NCBI GenBank assembly: GCA_964609495.1
Contig: CAZSTA010000034.1
Coordinates: 1-20,136 of the forward strand
Source: CAZSTA01 sp964609495 [NCBI: uncultured bacterium]
GTDB lineage: Bacteria > CAZSTA01
Reading direction: 5' to 3'
DNA: 20,136 nucleotides
In this document: positions 8,636-16,933 of the stretch, piece by piece
Numbering within the stretch: the stretch's first letter is position 1
Layout of the letters: every line of letters begins with the position of its first letter
Notes under the pieces: model-generated
What the model saw: the letters and a program-made list of their open reading frames with translations, nothing else
What the model was told of the DNA's origin: nothing
Database searches by the model: none
Made by a program: the position numbers and the translations under genes

Positions 8636-9286
8636 TCACTTTCCTATCCTGAGAGATTTTCTGTCCCTTGTAGCCTCTCTCGATAGGAAGAAAGTCAAAT
8701 CCGCGAATTCTCCAGCTAAATCTACATTCCGTATAATAACCCCCTCTGGAACCATAAGCGCTCGAGGAGCGAAATTCAAGATCCCCTTGATCCCCTTATC
8801 AACCAATTCATCTACTACCTGCTGAGCTTGAGAGGCAGGAACAGCGACTATTCCCATCTCTATTTCCAGCTTCTCTACCACCTCTCCCATTTTCTCTAAA
8901 TCTTGGATCACCAAAGGCCCTATTCGTTTACCTATCTTATTCGGATCCCTATCCAGAGCGGCTACAATAAACAGATTTCTAGCCGCGAAGCCCTGATATC
9001 TAATTAGAGCTGAACCTAAATTCCCAACTCCTACAAGGACAATCTTCCAGCTTCTATTGAGCCCCAAAATATCATTTAAATTTCCCGATAGATCCCTAAC
9101 GTTATACCCTACTCCTCGTTTTCCAAATTCCCCGAAATAAGCTAAATCTTTCCTAATCTGACACGGATTCACCCCTACTTCCTCAGCTAAAACCTGAGAG
9201 GAAACAGTTGTTACCTCTCTATCTACTAAGCGAGAAAGACATCTCAGATATAGTGATAAACGTTGCACCGTCGGCTTAGGGATCAT
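8636..9286 (-). CDS. rex: Redox-sensing transcriptional repressor Rex
   Basis: A 216-residue Rex protein, which represses fermentation and electron-transfer genes when the NADH/NAD+ ratio is low and releases DNA when NADH binds. The N-terminal winged helix (about 5-75) includes VNPCQIRKDLAYFGEFGKR (39-57). The Rossmann domain has GVGNLG (86-91) and the acidic strand end LDRDPNKIG (111-119). The C-terminal NFAPRAL and NVDLAGEFADLTFFL segments are family-typical. The frame is open to 9403, but a consensus promoter at 9351-9323 lies inside that extension. I therefore chose the ATG at 9286, which gives the usual family length; the Shine-Dalgarno is weak. It is the first gene of the methyltransferase/formate dehydrogenase run, which makes those genes likely Rex targets, although I could not find a clear Rex box. 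Confidence 0.93.
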   Translation of the reverse strand: MIPKPTVQRLSLYLRCLSRLVDREVTTVSSQVLAEEVGVNPCQIRKDLAYFGEFGKRGVGYNVRDLSGNLNDILGLNRSWKIVLVGVGNLGSALIRYQGFAARNLFIVAALDRDPNKIGKRIGPLVIQDLEKMGEVVEKLEIEMGIVAVPASQAQQVVDELVDKGIKGILNFAPRALMVPEGVIIRNVDLAGEFADLTFFLSREATRDRKSLRIGK

Positions 9287-9322
9287 TGGCACGATTCTGT
9301 AAACTTTTTTTTGCTTGTTTTT

Positions 9323-9351
9323 ATTATAACGTTTTTGAGATGGAATGTCAA
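9323..9351 (-). promoter_or_regulatory. Consensus sigma-70 promoter for rex
   Basis: On the minus strand, TTGACA (9351-9346) and TATAAT (9328-9323) are both perfect and separated by 17 bp. Transcription would start near 9316, about 30 nt before the rex ATG at 9286. The position also rules out the longer rex start at 9403. Confidence 0.88.
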
Positions 9352-9435
9352 CAATTATTGCTCCTATCAAATGTATGATTTTAAGGAGAATCTGGTTTAC
9401 CAAATTGGATAAACTATAATAATTTAGGAAGTAGG

Positions 9436-9464
9436 TTGATAAGTTTCCTTCGATGAGGTATAAT
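9436..9464 (+). promoter_or_regulatory. Sigma-70 promoter for proB
   Basis: TTGATA (9436-9441) and TATAAT (9459-9464) are separated by 17 bp on the plus strand. Transcription would start near 9471, about 50 nt before the proB start. The -35 boxes of this and the rex promoter are about 85 bp apart, back to back. Confidence 0.8.
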
Positions 9465-9521
9465 TATTATGAGATTTAAATCATAAACTCTCTTTATCTT
9501 CATAGTAAAGGAAGTGAGGCT

Positions 9522-10625
9522 TTGGCAAAGAAATGTATAGTTGTAAAGCTAGGAAGTAATATCCTGATCGATAAAGAGGGAAGGTTGAATGAGGAAAGGA
9601 TAAATAATATAGCTAAGGAGTTAGCCGATCTCCGCCATCGAGGTAATGATATGATCTTAGTTACCTCTGGAGCTATTGGAGTGGGAATGAGAAAACTAAA
9701 GCTCTCCAAGCGTCAAAAGAGCATACCTCTAAATCAAGCTACGGCTGCGGTTGGGCAGGGGTTGCTTATGCGAGCTTATGAGAGTATCTTCGCTCGCTAT
9801 GATCAAGTAATAGCTCAAATTCTGCTCACCCGCGAGGATCTTGAGGCTCGCAATCGTTATCTCAACGCTCGACATACTATCTCCACCCTGTTGGGACTTG
9901 GAGTAATTCCCGTCATTAATGAGAATGATACGGTAGCTGTGGAAGAGATAAAGTTCGGTGATAATGATAATCTCTCCGCCCTCGTTGCCTCTCTAATCGG
10001 AGCAGATCTGTTGATTAACCTCTCGGATACAGAAGGTTTATATACAGGAGATCCTAAATGTGATGAGAATGTTAGCTTGATCGCTCAGGTGGATAGATTA
10101 ACCCCGGAGCTAGAGGAGATAGCAGGAGGAGCGGGAAGCGAGGTCGGAAGTGGGGGGATGATCACTAAACTTCAAGCTGCGAGAACAGCCACTAGCTCTG
10201 GTATTGATATGGTAATCGCTAATGGAACGAAGGATAATGTTATTATGAGAATAGTAGAGGGAGAGGGGATCGGAACATCATTTAAATCCCCTATAGATAA
10301 GGTGGAAAGTCGCAAGAGATGGCTCTTCGCTCTATCGCTGATAGGCAAGATAAAAGTGGATAAAGGAGCAGAGGAAGCGATCTCGAAAAGGGGCAAGAGC
10401 CTACTAGCTTCGGGGATAGTCGCAGTTAGAGAAACCTTCAAAGTTGGTGATGCAGTGCTGTTGGTCAATAAGCAAGATAGAGGGATAGCTAGAGGATTAG
10501 TCAACTATTCCTCAGAAGAGATAGAGAAGATAAAAGGGCATAAGTCATCTGAGATAGAGGATATACTGGGCTATAAATACTTTGATGAGGTAATTCACCG
10601 AGATAATATGGTCCTAAGCCTATAA
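9522..10625 (+). CDS. proB: Glutamate 5-kinase
   Basis: This 367-residue enzyme phosphorylates glutamate in the first step of proline synthesis. The amino-acid kinase domain (about 1-255) shows VKLGSN (8-13), VTSGAIGVG (48-56), NENDTV and FGDNDNLSALVA for substrate binding, and LSDTEGLYTGDP for nucleotide binding. A C-terminal PUA domain (about 275-360) follows, as in most bacterial ProB proteins, and the length is normal. The start is a TTG preceded by GGAAGTGAGG. No proA or other proline gene is next to it: the downstream neighbour is convergent, with only 8 bp between stops. It is divergent from rex and has its own promoter. Confidence 0.95.
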   Translation: MAKKCIVVKLGSNILIDKEGRLNEERINNIAKELADLRHRGNDMILVTSGAIGVGMRKLKLSKRQKSIPLNQATAAVGQGLLMRAYESIFARYDQVIAQILLTREDLEARNRYLNARHTISTLLGLGVIPVINENDTVAVEEIKFGDNDNLSALVASLIGADLLINLSDTEGLYTGDPKCDENVSLIAQVDRLTPELEEIAGGAGSEVGSGGMITKLQAARTATSSGIDMVIANGTKDNVIMRIVEGEGIGTSFKSPIDKVESRKRWLFALSLIGKIKVDKGAEEAISKRGKSLLASGIVAVRETFKVGDAVLLVNKQDRGIARGLVNYSSEEIEKIKGHKSSEIEDILGYKYFDEVIHRDNMVLSL

Positions 10626-10633
10626 AGGATATG

Positions 10634-11674
10634 CTATGAACTTTCAGATAATTCTCTAGCCAATTGTAATTCTCTCCAAAGCCCCATAGATACGATTCCT
10701 CCCACGATCAAATTGGTGTAAAAGGTGAATATACTCCAGATAGCTACAAACGCTCCCAGAAGGTAAGAAGGGATCAAGGAAACAAAAAAGGCCGCGAGTC
10801 CAGCCTCAGATATTCCAGTTGCTCCCGGAGTGGGAGCGATAAGGGTCAGGAAGTAGAAAGCGATCTGCCTAATGAATATGGGCAGAAAAGGGACAGACTG
10901 TCCCATCCCCTTTAGAATGATCATCACTAAGTATATAATCGTCATCCATCGGAGCGCTGTGCATAGTAGGGCAAGGACAGCCTTTATCCCTCCTCTGCGG
11001 ATGAAGAACCACATCCCATCGTGGAACTCCTCAACCTCCTTGTGGAGTTGAGCAGATACCTTCTCTATCCGCTCTTCTGAGAATAGGCGTCGTAAAAGGG
11101 ACCAATCCAGTATTTTCTCTATTACATTGCTAAATAACTCCACTCTGAAGAGGGAGAGAAGTAGAATCGTGGTGAGGATCAGGAAGAGAAGGATAAAGGC
11201 CCAGGAGACAGCGATAAAGTCTTTATCATTACCATATATATTTTTGGACATGAAAAAAGCGATAGGTCCGGTTATGGCAAAGAAGACTAATTCTAAAAAA
11301 CCCTGTTCTACAACTACAGCGATTGCCTTACCCGGAGGAACGATATTCTTCTTCGAGAGAATGAGAATTTGAACAGGGCCCCCTCCTACTCGACCGGGAG
11401 TTATGGAGGATACAAAATTAGTCGCCATAATCATCTTCAACGTCATATTTAAACCTATCTTCTCCCCATGGATTCTGACCAAAAGCATTATACGAAAAGC
11501 GGCTATAAGCCAAGAGAGTATAACCGCTAGAATCGCTAAAGGTAAATAGGTGAGATCAAGTCGCCTTAGATTCGACCAAGTTTCCTTCTCAGAGGTGAGA
11601 AGAAAGAGAGCAATTATAGCTACAATACTTATGCTAATGGCGATCCTCAAGCCCCTGACAAAATTTTTATGCAT
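10634..11674 (-). CDS. Flippase-like membrane protein (LPG synthase TM / UPF0104 family)
   Basis: A 346-residue integral membrane protein with about seven or eight hydrophobic segments (for example about 9-26, 43-66, 118-141, 154-176, 231-255, 266-282, 300-325). Two family signatures are present: TPGRVGGGP (92-100) after the second segment, and PTPGATGISEAG (281-292) near the end. These belong to the lysylphosphatidylglycerol-synthase transmembrane-region family (YbhN/AglD/MprF N-terminal half). There is no MprF synthase domain, so aminoacyl-lipid synthesis is unlikely; lipid or glycolipid translocation or glycan assembly is more probable. The ATG at 11674 follows a modest GAGAGAAAG site. It is convergent with proB. 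Substrate unknown. Confidence 0.85.
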   Translation of the reverse strand: MHKNFVRGLRIAISISIVAIIALFLLTSEKETWSNLRRLDLTYLPLAILAVILSWLIAAFRIMLLVRIHGEKIGLNMTLKMIMATNFVSSITPGRVGGGPVQILILSKKNIVPPGKAIAVVVEQGFLELVFFAITGPIAFFMSKNIYGNDKDFIAVSWAFILLFLILTTILLLSLFRVELFSNVIEKILDWSLLRRLFSEERIEKVSAQLHKEVEEFHDGMWFFIRRGGIKAVLALLCTALRWMTIIYLVMIILKGMGQSVPFLPIFIRQIAFYFLTLIAPTPGATGISEAGLAAFFVSLIPSYLLGAFVAIWSIFTFYTNLIVGGIVSMGLWRELQLARELSESS

Positions 11675-11747
11675 ACTTTCTCTCTTTTGTGAATTATTCG
11701 GCTAGGGATGCATATAGAATCGGGGATCAAAATGATTTCAGATCGAA

Positions 11748-11800
11748 TTATAATCCCCCCTCACCCTGGCCCTCTCCCACGAGGGGAGAGAGATAGGTTT
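11748..11800. repeat. GC-rich palindrome, second copy of the REP-like element
   Basis: CTCTCCC (11772-11778) and GGGAGAG (11784-11790) flank the loop ACGAG. This 19-bp core is identical, in inverse orientation, to 463-481. Eight T residues follow on the plus strand (11798 onward), like an intrinsic terminator, but both flanking genes are on the minus strand, so it has no obvious termination role. It lies in the 221-bp gap between the HEAT-repeat and flippase-like genes. Confidence 0.6.
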
Positions 11801-11895
11801 TTTTTCGCTGTGGAAGAGGTCATTCTCGGATAGTTGCCACGCTTTTTTCTAGTTAACTGAGGCTTTTTAGATTTTAACACAAATTATCATATTTG

Positions 11896-14304
11896 TCAAA
11901 AGGTTTTAGTTTGGCAAAAGTTTATGACCGCTTGTCGGCACTGTTGAACTTTCAACCTGAGATGCTCGTTGACTAAATCCTTTGGCTTGGTCAATCTATC
12001 ATATATATCGAGTCCCTCCTCGAGCCTGCCCTTCTGACAATATAATAATAATATCCAAGTATAATCTAATAATTCGTTCACTACGGTAGGGGTGTATAGA
12101 CCCTTTGGATCCAATCCTTTGCCGTTTATAACCTCGCTATATCTACTTTGAATTATGTTATCATAATATCTCCCGAACATCTCATTTACTCGCATATAGT
12201 GATCTCTAATCCACATATAGATAGCTGGAGGATAGATATATTTGTAATTGGGAAGGTCTAAGCCCGGATCCCCAAAATCTTGAAGTACTATTATCTCATA
12301 GAAACCATCATTATTAAGATCCACAATAGCTTCCCCTGGGCTTTCCGCCGGAATATCGATAACTTCCTCAAATCTTCCCTCCTTATCCCGGTGATATATC
12401 TTTACAGACGCACAGCCGAAGCAATTCCCTCCTGTATTCCTGGCTATTATAAGTTCATTAACTCCATCACGAGTTAGATCCCTTGCTGAATATATCTCCA
12501 ATCCATAGTCCGCCACTGATAAAACTTCCCGATAATGCCCAAGAGTTTGCTCTTCGAAGATAGCTAGAATCGTATATATCCCCTCGCAATCCGTTATCTC
12601 TCTGAATCGGATAGACACATCAGCTCTTCCATTGCTGTCTATATCGGTGAATTCAAGGATTTGTTCCCATTCGTCATATAAACTCAATTCTCCTGCGAAC
12701 TCCTCCTTCACCATTTGTATATATTCTCGGATGTTCTGAAGAGAGCTTATCGTTGTGAGAAGAGCTTCAGCCGCTCTTATCTTATCCTCCATATATCCCT
12801 CCCTTAAGGAAGCCTTGAGAAATATTATACCCGAATCATCTCCGATCCTACCAAGAAGTTCAACAGCTTTAGCTTTATTCTTTATCCCCTCACTCGTTAA
12901 AGCGGATTTAAGAATAGGAGCTCCTGAGTTATCCCCCATCCCGAGCAACGCTTCTGCCGCGCTTATTCTCACGTGGAGATCGTCATCCTTTAAACTCTCT
13001 TTAAGAAGGGGGATAAGCGCTCTATCTCTCAATTTTCCTAAAGTTTCTACCGCAGCTGCTCGAATTTCCGTATCACCACTTCTCAGGACTCTTCTCAATA
13101 AGGGGATCGCTGATTTGGGGGCCATTCTACCCAATAACTCAACTGCTTTAGCAGAGCTAAACCCTCCTCTCCATTCCCTTCTAGCTGAAACCTCACCAGC
13201 TCTTAAGATAGACTCCACTACGAGTTGAAGGACATCTTCTTCCCCTAACTCTCCTAAAGCGATAGCAGCCCCATATCTAACCTCATCCTCCTCGCTATTT
13301 AGGAGGCTCCTTAGAAAAGTCGATCCTGAGCTATCTCCTAATTTTGCCAGGGATTGAGCTGCCCTCAATCTCAAGAATATATCCTCATCCCTATCCTGCA
13401 TAATCCTTCTTAAGATTGGGATCACAGATATATCCTCGGAATCTCCCAATACCTCTAAAGCTGAAGCCAAAGAGGGAAGAAGAGAGGACCACTTGTCCGA
13501 ACCATCATATTTTAGCAAGATCTCTTTAAGAGTTATAGTTCCCTCTCTGATTCCCTTTCTGCTCAACAGCGAGGCGGCTGAGAGAGCATATTCCATATTA
13601 TCTTTATCTGAAAGCTCTGATAGGAAGGTCGAACAGATTCGACTCAATAGTTCCAGATCATCTCTACCTCGAGCTTGAATCAGCTTCTCATAATATTGTA
13701 GGGCTTCCTTAGAGTTATTTTGGGAAAGAGCCACCTCTACATATAATCTGTAGAATTCCTCGCTCTCTAGCTCTTCCTCAGAAGAGATCTTAGCTATATA
13801 TCTCTTCGGCAAAGAGAAGGTGGTAGAGCTCCTCTTGTAATAGACCTTAAATGGTTTAGTTAAATCTATTTCGGAGGAGAATCTCACTAACCCTTGAGTA
13901 ATATCGCCCTTGGGAATTATCCCTTCAAATCTTTCGGAAATGGCAAGAGTTTCCTTAACCTTGTATTGTAGATTTCCCTGTCCGATCTCCATCCTTTTAG
14001 GGAAGAATAGGGAATCTTTATAGGGAAAGGCGACCACTAGAAAGCAAATACCTTCCTGAGCGAACTTTTTCACTACCCCTTTGGTAATGGGATCATCGGC
14101 ATAATAGAGGTCAATGAGATTCTCAGTTAGATAGAGTAAAGATATCTCCAGTTCAGCATTATCCTCTAGATCCCTAACTAGAAGCTTGCTAGATAGCTCT
14201 TCCACTATTCTCCCCATATCTTCGTCATCAATAGCCCCAACAGTTGGGATAAGAAACAGAGTAAGTATTAAAAGGGGTAAGATTCCGCTTATCTTCACTA
14301 TCAC
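11896..14304 (-). CDS. Secreted HEAT-repeat protein with VCBS/FG-GAP-like segments
   Basis: This 802-residue protein starts with a signal peptide (hydrophobic 5-22, likely cleavage near VGA-ID), so it probably works in the envelope or outside the cell. Residues 1-170 are unassigned. About 180-265 is helical and TPR-like, and about 270-520 holds roughly eight HEAT/PBS-lyase-like repeats with the recurring pattern IPLL-x-LR...VR-x-AA-x-ALG-x-LGD. Then follow Asp-rich calcium-loop-like motifs DIDSNGRADV (553-562), DLTRDGVNELI (609-619) and DLNNDGFYEI (662-671), as in VCBS/FG-GAP propeller-type repeats. The tail is helical. It was probably built for protein interaction, with no catalytic motif seen. 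The start is GTG with AGAGGT nine bases upstream. It lies 28 bp after the second URO-D gene and is probably co-transcribed with it. Confidence 0.8.
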   Translation of the reverse strand: MIVKISGILPLLILTLFLIPTVGAIDDEDMGRIVEELSSKLLVRDLEDNAELEISLLYLTENLIDLYYADDPITKGVVKKFAQEGICFLVVAFPYKDSLFFPKRMEIGQGNLQYKVKETLAISERFEGIIPKGDITQGLVRFSSEIDLTKPFKVYYKRSSTTFSLPKRYIAKISSEEELESEEFYRLYVEVALSQNNSKEALQYYEKLIQARGRDDLELLSRICSTFLSELSDKDNMEYALSAASLLSRKGIREGTITLKEILLKYDGSDKWSSLLPSLASALEVLGDSEDISVIPILRRIMQDRDEDIFLRLRAAQSLAKLGDSSGSTFLRSLLNSEEDEVRYGAAIALGELGEEDVLQLVVESILRAGEVSARREWRGGFSSAKAVELLGRMAPKSAIPLLRRVLRSGDTEIRAAAVETLGKLRDRALIPLLKESLKDDDLHVRISAAEALLGMGDNSGAPILKSALTSEGIKNKAKAVELLGRIGDDSGIIFLKASLREGYMEDKIRAAEALLTTISSLQNIREYIQMVKEEFAGELSLYDEWEQILEFTDIDSNGRADVSIRFREITDCEGIYTILAIFEEQTLGHYREVLSVADYGLEIYSARDLTRDGVNELIIARNTGGNCFGCASVKIYHRDKEGRFEEVIDIPAESPGEAIVDLNNDGFYEIIVLQDFGDPGLDLPNYKYIYPPAIYMWIRDHYMRVNEMFGRYYDNIIQSRYSEVINGKGLDPKGLYTPTVVNELLDYTWILLLYCQKGRLEEGLDIYDRLTKPKDLVNEHLRLKVQQCRQAVINFCQTKTF

Positions 14305-14332
14305 TTTCGTTCTACCTCTTTATCCAAGATTG

Positions 14333-15277
14333 TCAAGAACATCTGCCAAACTCCTTCCTCAGCTCTAGCATATAAAAATAGTTATCGAGAGGAACTCCCT
14401 CAAAGACACAGTTACTAGTGGCGTAGATATACCCTCCCCTCTTCACTCCTCCATGCTCAAGGCAATATAGGGCGCTTTCTTCGATCTGTCCTCGCGTTCC
14501 AGATTGAAGCATCGCACAATTTACGTTTCCAATCAAGCATATCTTATCGCCCACTAAATCCTTGACCTCTTTAATATCGACTCCAGCCATAGGATCGAGG
14601 GAGTGAAGCCCATGGGGTTGACATTCGACTATTTGATCTAGGATAGGCATTATATCCCCATCGGTATGCTTCACGACATAAGCTCCCGCGTCTCTGAAAG
14701 CTGAGGTCTCCCTCTTCAAGAAGGGGGTCACAAATTCGGAGAACATCGTAGGAGATAGGAATGGGCCAGCGTTGAAACAATAGTCAGCACACATAAAGAT
14801 TATCTCTGCTCCACCCTCGATCAACTTTACCCCCGCCTCTATCGCTCCCTGAACTCTAAGCTCCAAACTCTTTAAGACCTCCTCCTTATCATCATGCAAC
14901 CGATAGGCTATCTCCATCATACTCTCGCCACTTGGGATCGCCATCGTTCCATCGATAAACGCACTCAGGAGAAATTTCTCTCCGCTGATCCGCTTGATCT
15001 CATTATAGGTAAATATCTGATCCTCAATAGTAGGTAACCAGTGGATTCCAGTAACTATACAATAATCCAATTTCTCCGCTACTTCGGTGATCACCTTCGC
15101 ATTTTCCCTCAACATCTCCTCCCGCTCTACTCCAGTTACCCCCTTAAGATCCTCTCTATGCAAAGTTTTCTTTCCGATTAACTCCTCGGATAACTGAAAC
15201 TCAAGCTCTAAAGTGGGAATTAAACCTTCTGGTTTCTTTAACTCCAAAGCGGCTATAGCTTTCTCCCTCTCCGTCAC
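14333..15277 (-). CDS. URO-D superfamily methyltransferase-like protein (MtaA/MtgB-like branch)
   Basis: A 314-residue TIM-barrel protein of the URO-D family, on the branch that includes corrinoid-dependent methyltransferases. Visible signatures are AGPFLSPTMFSEFVTPFLK (170-188), VVKHTDGDIMPILD (201-214), HSLDPMAGVDIKEVK (225-239), a GNVNC strand (250-254) and the terminal SNCVFEGVPLDNY (288-300). The usual H-x-C zinc motif is HTD here (H204-D206), with only C254 and C289 as nearby cysteines, so the metal site may differ. It is slightly shorter than haem-pathway URO-D and lacks its N-terminal motif, so it is unlikely to be HemE. The GTG start at 15277 has AAAGGAG eight bases upstream. It is the first gene of a two-gene unit with the HEAT-repeat protein; no corrinoid protein gene is in the window. 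Confidence 0.85.
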   Translation of the reverse strand: MTEREKAIAALELKKPEGLIPTLELEFQLSEELIGKKTLHREDLKGVTGVEREEMLRENAKVITEVAEKLDYCIVTGIHWLPTIEDQIFTYNEIKRISGEKFLLSAFIDGTMAIPSGESMMEIAYRLHDDKEEVLKSLELRVQGAIEAGVKLIEGGAEIIFMCADYCFNAGPFLSPTMFSEFVTPFLKRETSAFRDAGAYVVKHTDGDIMPILDQIVECQPHGLHSLDPMAGVDIKEVKDLVGDKICLIGNVNCAMLQSGTRGQIEESALYCLEHGGVKRGGYIYATSNCVFEGVPLDNYFYMLELRKEFGRCS

Positions 15278-15301
15278 TTCTTCACTCTCCTTTATCTAAT
15301 A

Positions 15302-15330
15302 ATACTACCTTAACTCAAAGATTGTTTCAA
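15302..15330 (-). promoter_or_regulatory. Possible promoter for the URO-D/HEAT unit
   Basis: On the minus strand TTGAAA (15330-15325) and TAGTAT (15307-15302) are separated by 17 bp, ending about 25 bp before the GTG start at 15277. The -10 box matches consensus at four of six positions, so this is a moderate call. Confidence 0.4.
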
Positions 15331-15352
15331 CTGAGAATTGCCTTCAAGCGCT

Positions 15353-16618
15353 TCACCTCGGCACTTCCAGGTTGGCTAGCCATTCTGGAGTAATCCTTTT
15401 ACCCAGCAGAAAAAACTTGCGCTCGGGATGCCAAAGCACCTCGTTGCCCCCTCGGCTGGTAAAGCTAGGATAAACCCCGATATCAATCCGTTGCAAAGGT
15501 CCGATCCCCACCCCATCATTATCCATCAATTGCTTCGATTCGCTGAACCAGATCGGCTGTTGTCCATAGGGGCGAAATTCTCCGAGAGCGATGAACGCAG
15601 GACGTCGATTGCATTTCGTGTCCTCTGGCATACAGCCCTCAAAACGTCCATCGTTGTTGTGATGGAGAAGAATAAAACGCCCCTCAGAAAGTTTATAGAT
15701 CGGACAACAGCAAAGGGGCTGGAGAATGGGCAACCCATGATCTCGTCGCAAAAGGGGAGTGGGATTGCTCCACGTCACCCCGTCGTCATCGGATATGCTA
15801 TACCAGATATATCCACTCATGGTTCGCATAACGCAGAACAGTCGGTTATCCGGAAGACGGACCAGGCTGGGCTCTTGAGCGACACTCAGGATCGGATTGG
15901 CGTAGTGAGGCACACGCAGAGCATCCTTGCCCCAGGCAGAGTAGGTGATTTTGATGTCCTTCGGCTCGGGATTATCATCGATGTTCTCGAAGCGCATAAA
16001 CTCAACCACCGACTCCCAAGATGTCCAGGAATCATTATGCTGGGATGTGCGGACGGCTTTACTGACCCAACGAGTGAAGCCAGTGAACCAGCGCCCTTTC
16101 AGGTCGCGGATAGGTATCTGCCAGACAATCCAATTTGACGGGACGGTGGGATCAGAATGGTCATACGGACTACGTGGCATAGGTATATTCTGTGGTAACG
16201 ACCAAGTCTTGCCCATATCATCGCTATACACACAATCCATAGTTCCAGTATGCTGATGAACTACATCGTCGATTCCCTGATACTGGCTGTAGATAACGTA
16301 GATTCGGCCGGTAGGGGAAATGAGTGGGAAGCCCCAACTCGCCATGTAACCGTCACCAGGTCGTGTCGGTCCCACTAGTCGCAAGGGCGGCGCCCACGTT
16401 ACTCCTTCATCCTCCGAGCGAGAGAATACGATGCGGTGATCGCAAGCTCCCTCATGGGTACTCTGCGTCCATACTGCCATAAGGGAGCCATCAGGCCCAT
16501 CGAAAACCAGGAAATGTTCATTCCCGTTGTCGAAGGTCGAGCCGTCAACACTGCCAGGTTTATAGACCACGTAATCCGGCTCGCTGCGCCGAAGCTCCAA
16601 TTCAAGATCGATCTTCAT
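15353..16618 (-). CDS. Sialidase-like BNR/Asp-box beta-propeller protein
   Basis: This 421-residue protein carries three clear Asp-box motifs (S-x-D-x-G-x-T-W): 68-75, 132-139 and 276-283. These fix it as a six-bladed sialidase/neuraminidase-like fold. Early RRSEPDYVVYKPG and middle QEPSLVRLPDNRLFCVMRT segments resemble exo-alpha-sialidase family proteins of environmental bacteria. There is no signal peptide, so it seems cytoplasmic, and whether it cleaves sialic acid or another sugar is unknown. The ATG at 16618 follows AGGAG. It lies just after a terminator, so it needs its own promoter. Its arginines use CGN codons more freely than the redox genes do, a hint of different ancestry. Confidence 0.85.
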   Translation of the reverse strand: MKIDLELELRRSEPDYVVYKPGSVDGSTFDNGNEHFLVFDGPDGSLMAVWTQSTHEGACDHRIVFSRSEDEGVTWAPPLRLVGPTRPGDGYMASWGFPLISPTGRIYVIYSQYQGIDDVVHQHTGTMDCVYSDDMGKTWSLPQNIPMPRSPYDHSDPTVPSNWIVWQIPIRDLKGRWFTGFTRWVSKAVRTSQHNDSWTSWESVVEFMRFENIDDNPEPKDIKITYSAWGKDALRVPHYANPILSVAQEPSLVRLPDNRLFCVMRTMSGYIWYSISDDDGVTWSNPTPLLRRDHGLPILQPLCCCPIYKLSEGRFILLHHNNDGRFEGCMPEDTKCNRRPAFIALGEFRPYGQQPIWFSESKQLMDNDGVGIGPLQRIDIGVYPSFTSRGGNEVLWHPERKFFLLGKRITPEWLANLEVPR

Positions 16619-16667
16619 ATTAATATCTCCTCTTCGACTTAAATAGATCCAAATTAACGAATGAAAA

Positions 16668-16699
16668 CAGAGAGGTTGAAAAAGGTATCAACCTCTCTG
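16668..16699 (-). terminator. Intrinsic terminator downstream of the solute-binding-protein remnant
   Basis: A perfect 12-bp stem, CAGAGAGGTTGA (16668-16679) and TCAACCTCTCTG (16688-16699), has an 8-nt loop and is followed on the minus strand by TTTT. It lies 40 bp after the remnant's stop and before the sialidase-like gene. Transcripts from the HD-GYP gene would now also end here. Confidence 0.8.
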
Positions 16700-16738
16700 A
16701 TTATATCTGAGTTTAGCTTGAACTACGGGGGGAAAATT

Positions 16739-16933
16739 CTACTTCTCCTCAGCTTGCAACTGGGCAAGTAACTCATCGATCTTGGGGACTATATTTTTCA
16801 TCGTCTCCTCAACGCTTTGTTTCCCCATCCTCTCCAATTCAGGATTCCAGATGCTCTGAACCTCATTCCATCTTCTAGGGATGGGATCTATATCTTGGAT
16901 ATAGCCACCTAGCTCTCTCTCCCTCTCCCCATC
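16739..16933 (-). pseudogene. C-terminal remnant of an ABC sugar-transporter solute-binding protein
   Basis: A 64-codon minus-strand open stretch ends at TAG (16741-16739). It reads from RELGGYIQDIDPIPRRW through WNEVQSIWNPELERMGKQSV to VPKIDELLAQLQAEEK. The pattern WNEV-x-x-IWNPELE, then QSVEET-x-KN, then KIDELLA is the C-terminus of family-1 extracellular solute-binding proteins (sugar ABC transporters). The rest of the gene, normally about 400 residues, is missing. The fragment begins directly after the HD-GYP stop codon (16936-16934), in the same frame and without its own start. It appears to be the tail left by a deletion or insertion, with its terminator still in place. Confidence 0.75.

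Noticed and set aside
9287-9403. N-terminal extension of rex to an ATG at 9403
   Set aside because: A perfect TTGACA-N17-TATAAT promoter lies within it, and Rex proteins start near the ATG at 9286.
9287-9521. Rex-binding box between rex and proB
   Set aside because: No TTGTTAA-N4-TTAACAA-like dyad is visible by eye, although a weak site cannot be excluded.
12755-13228. 157-residue plus-strand open frame inside the HEAT-repeat gene
   Set aside because: It is the antisense shadow of the repeated, Leu/Ser-rich HEAT region and has no ribosome-binding site or domain.
15428-16138. 236-residue plus-strand open frame opposite the sialidase-like gene
   Set aside because: It is antisense to a protein with three Asp boxes and has no recognisable domain of its own.
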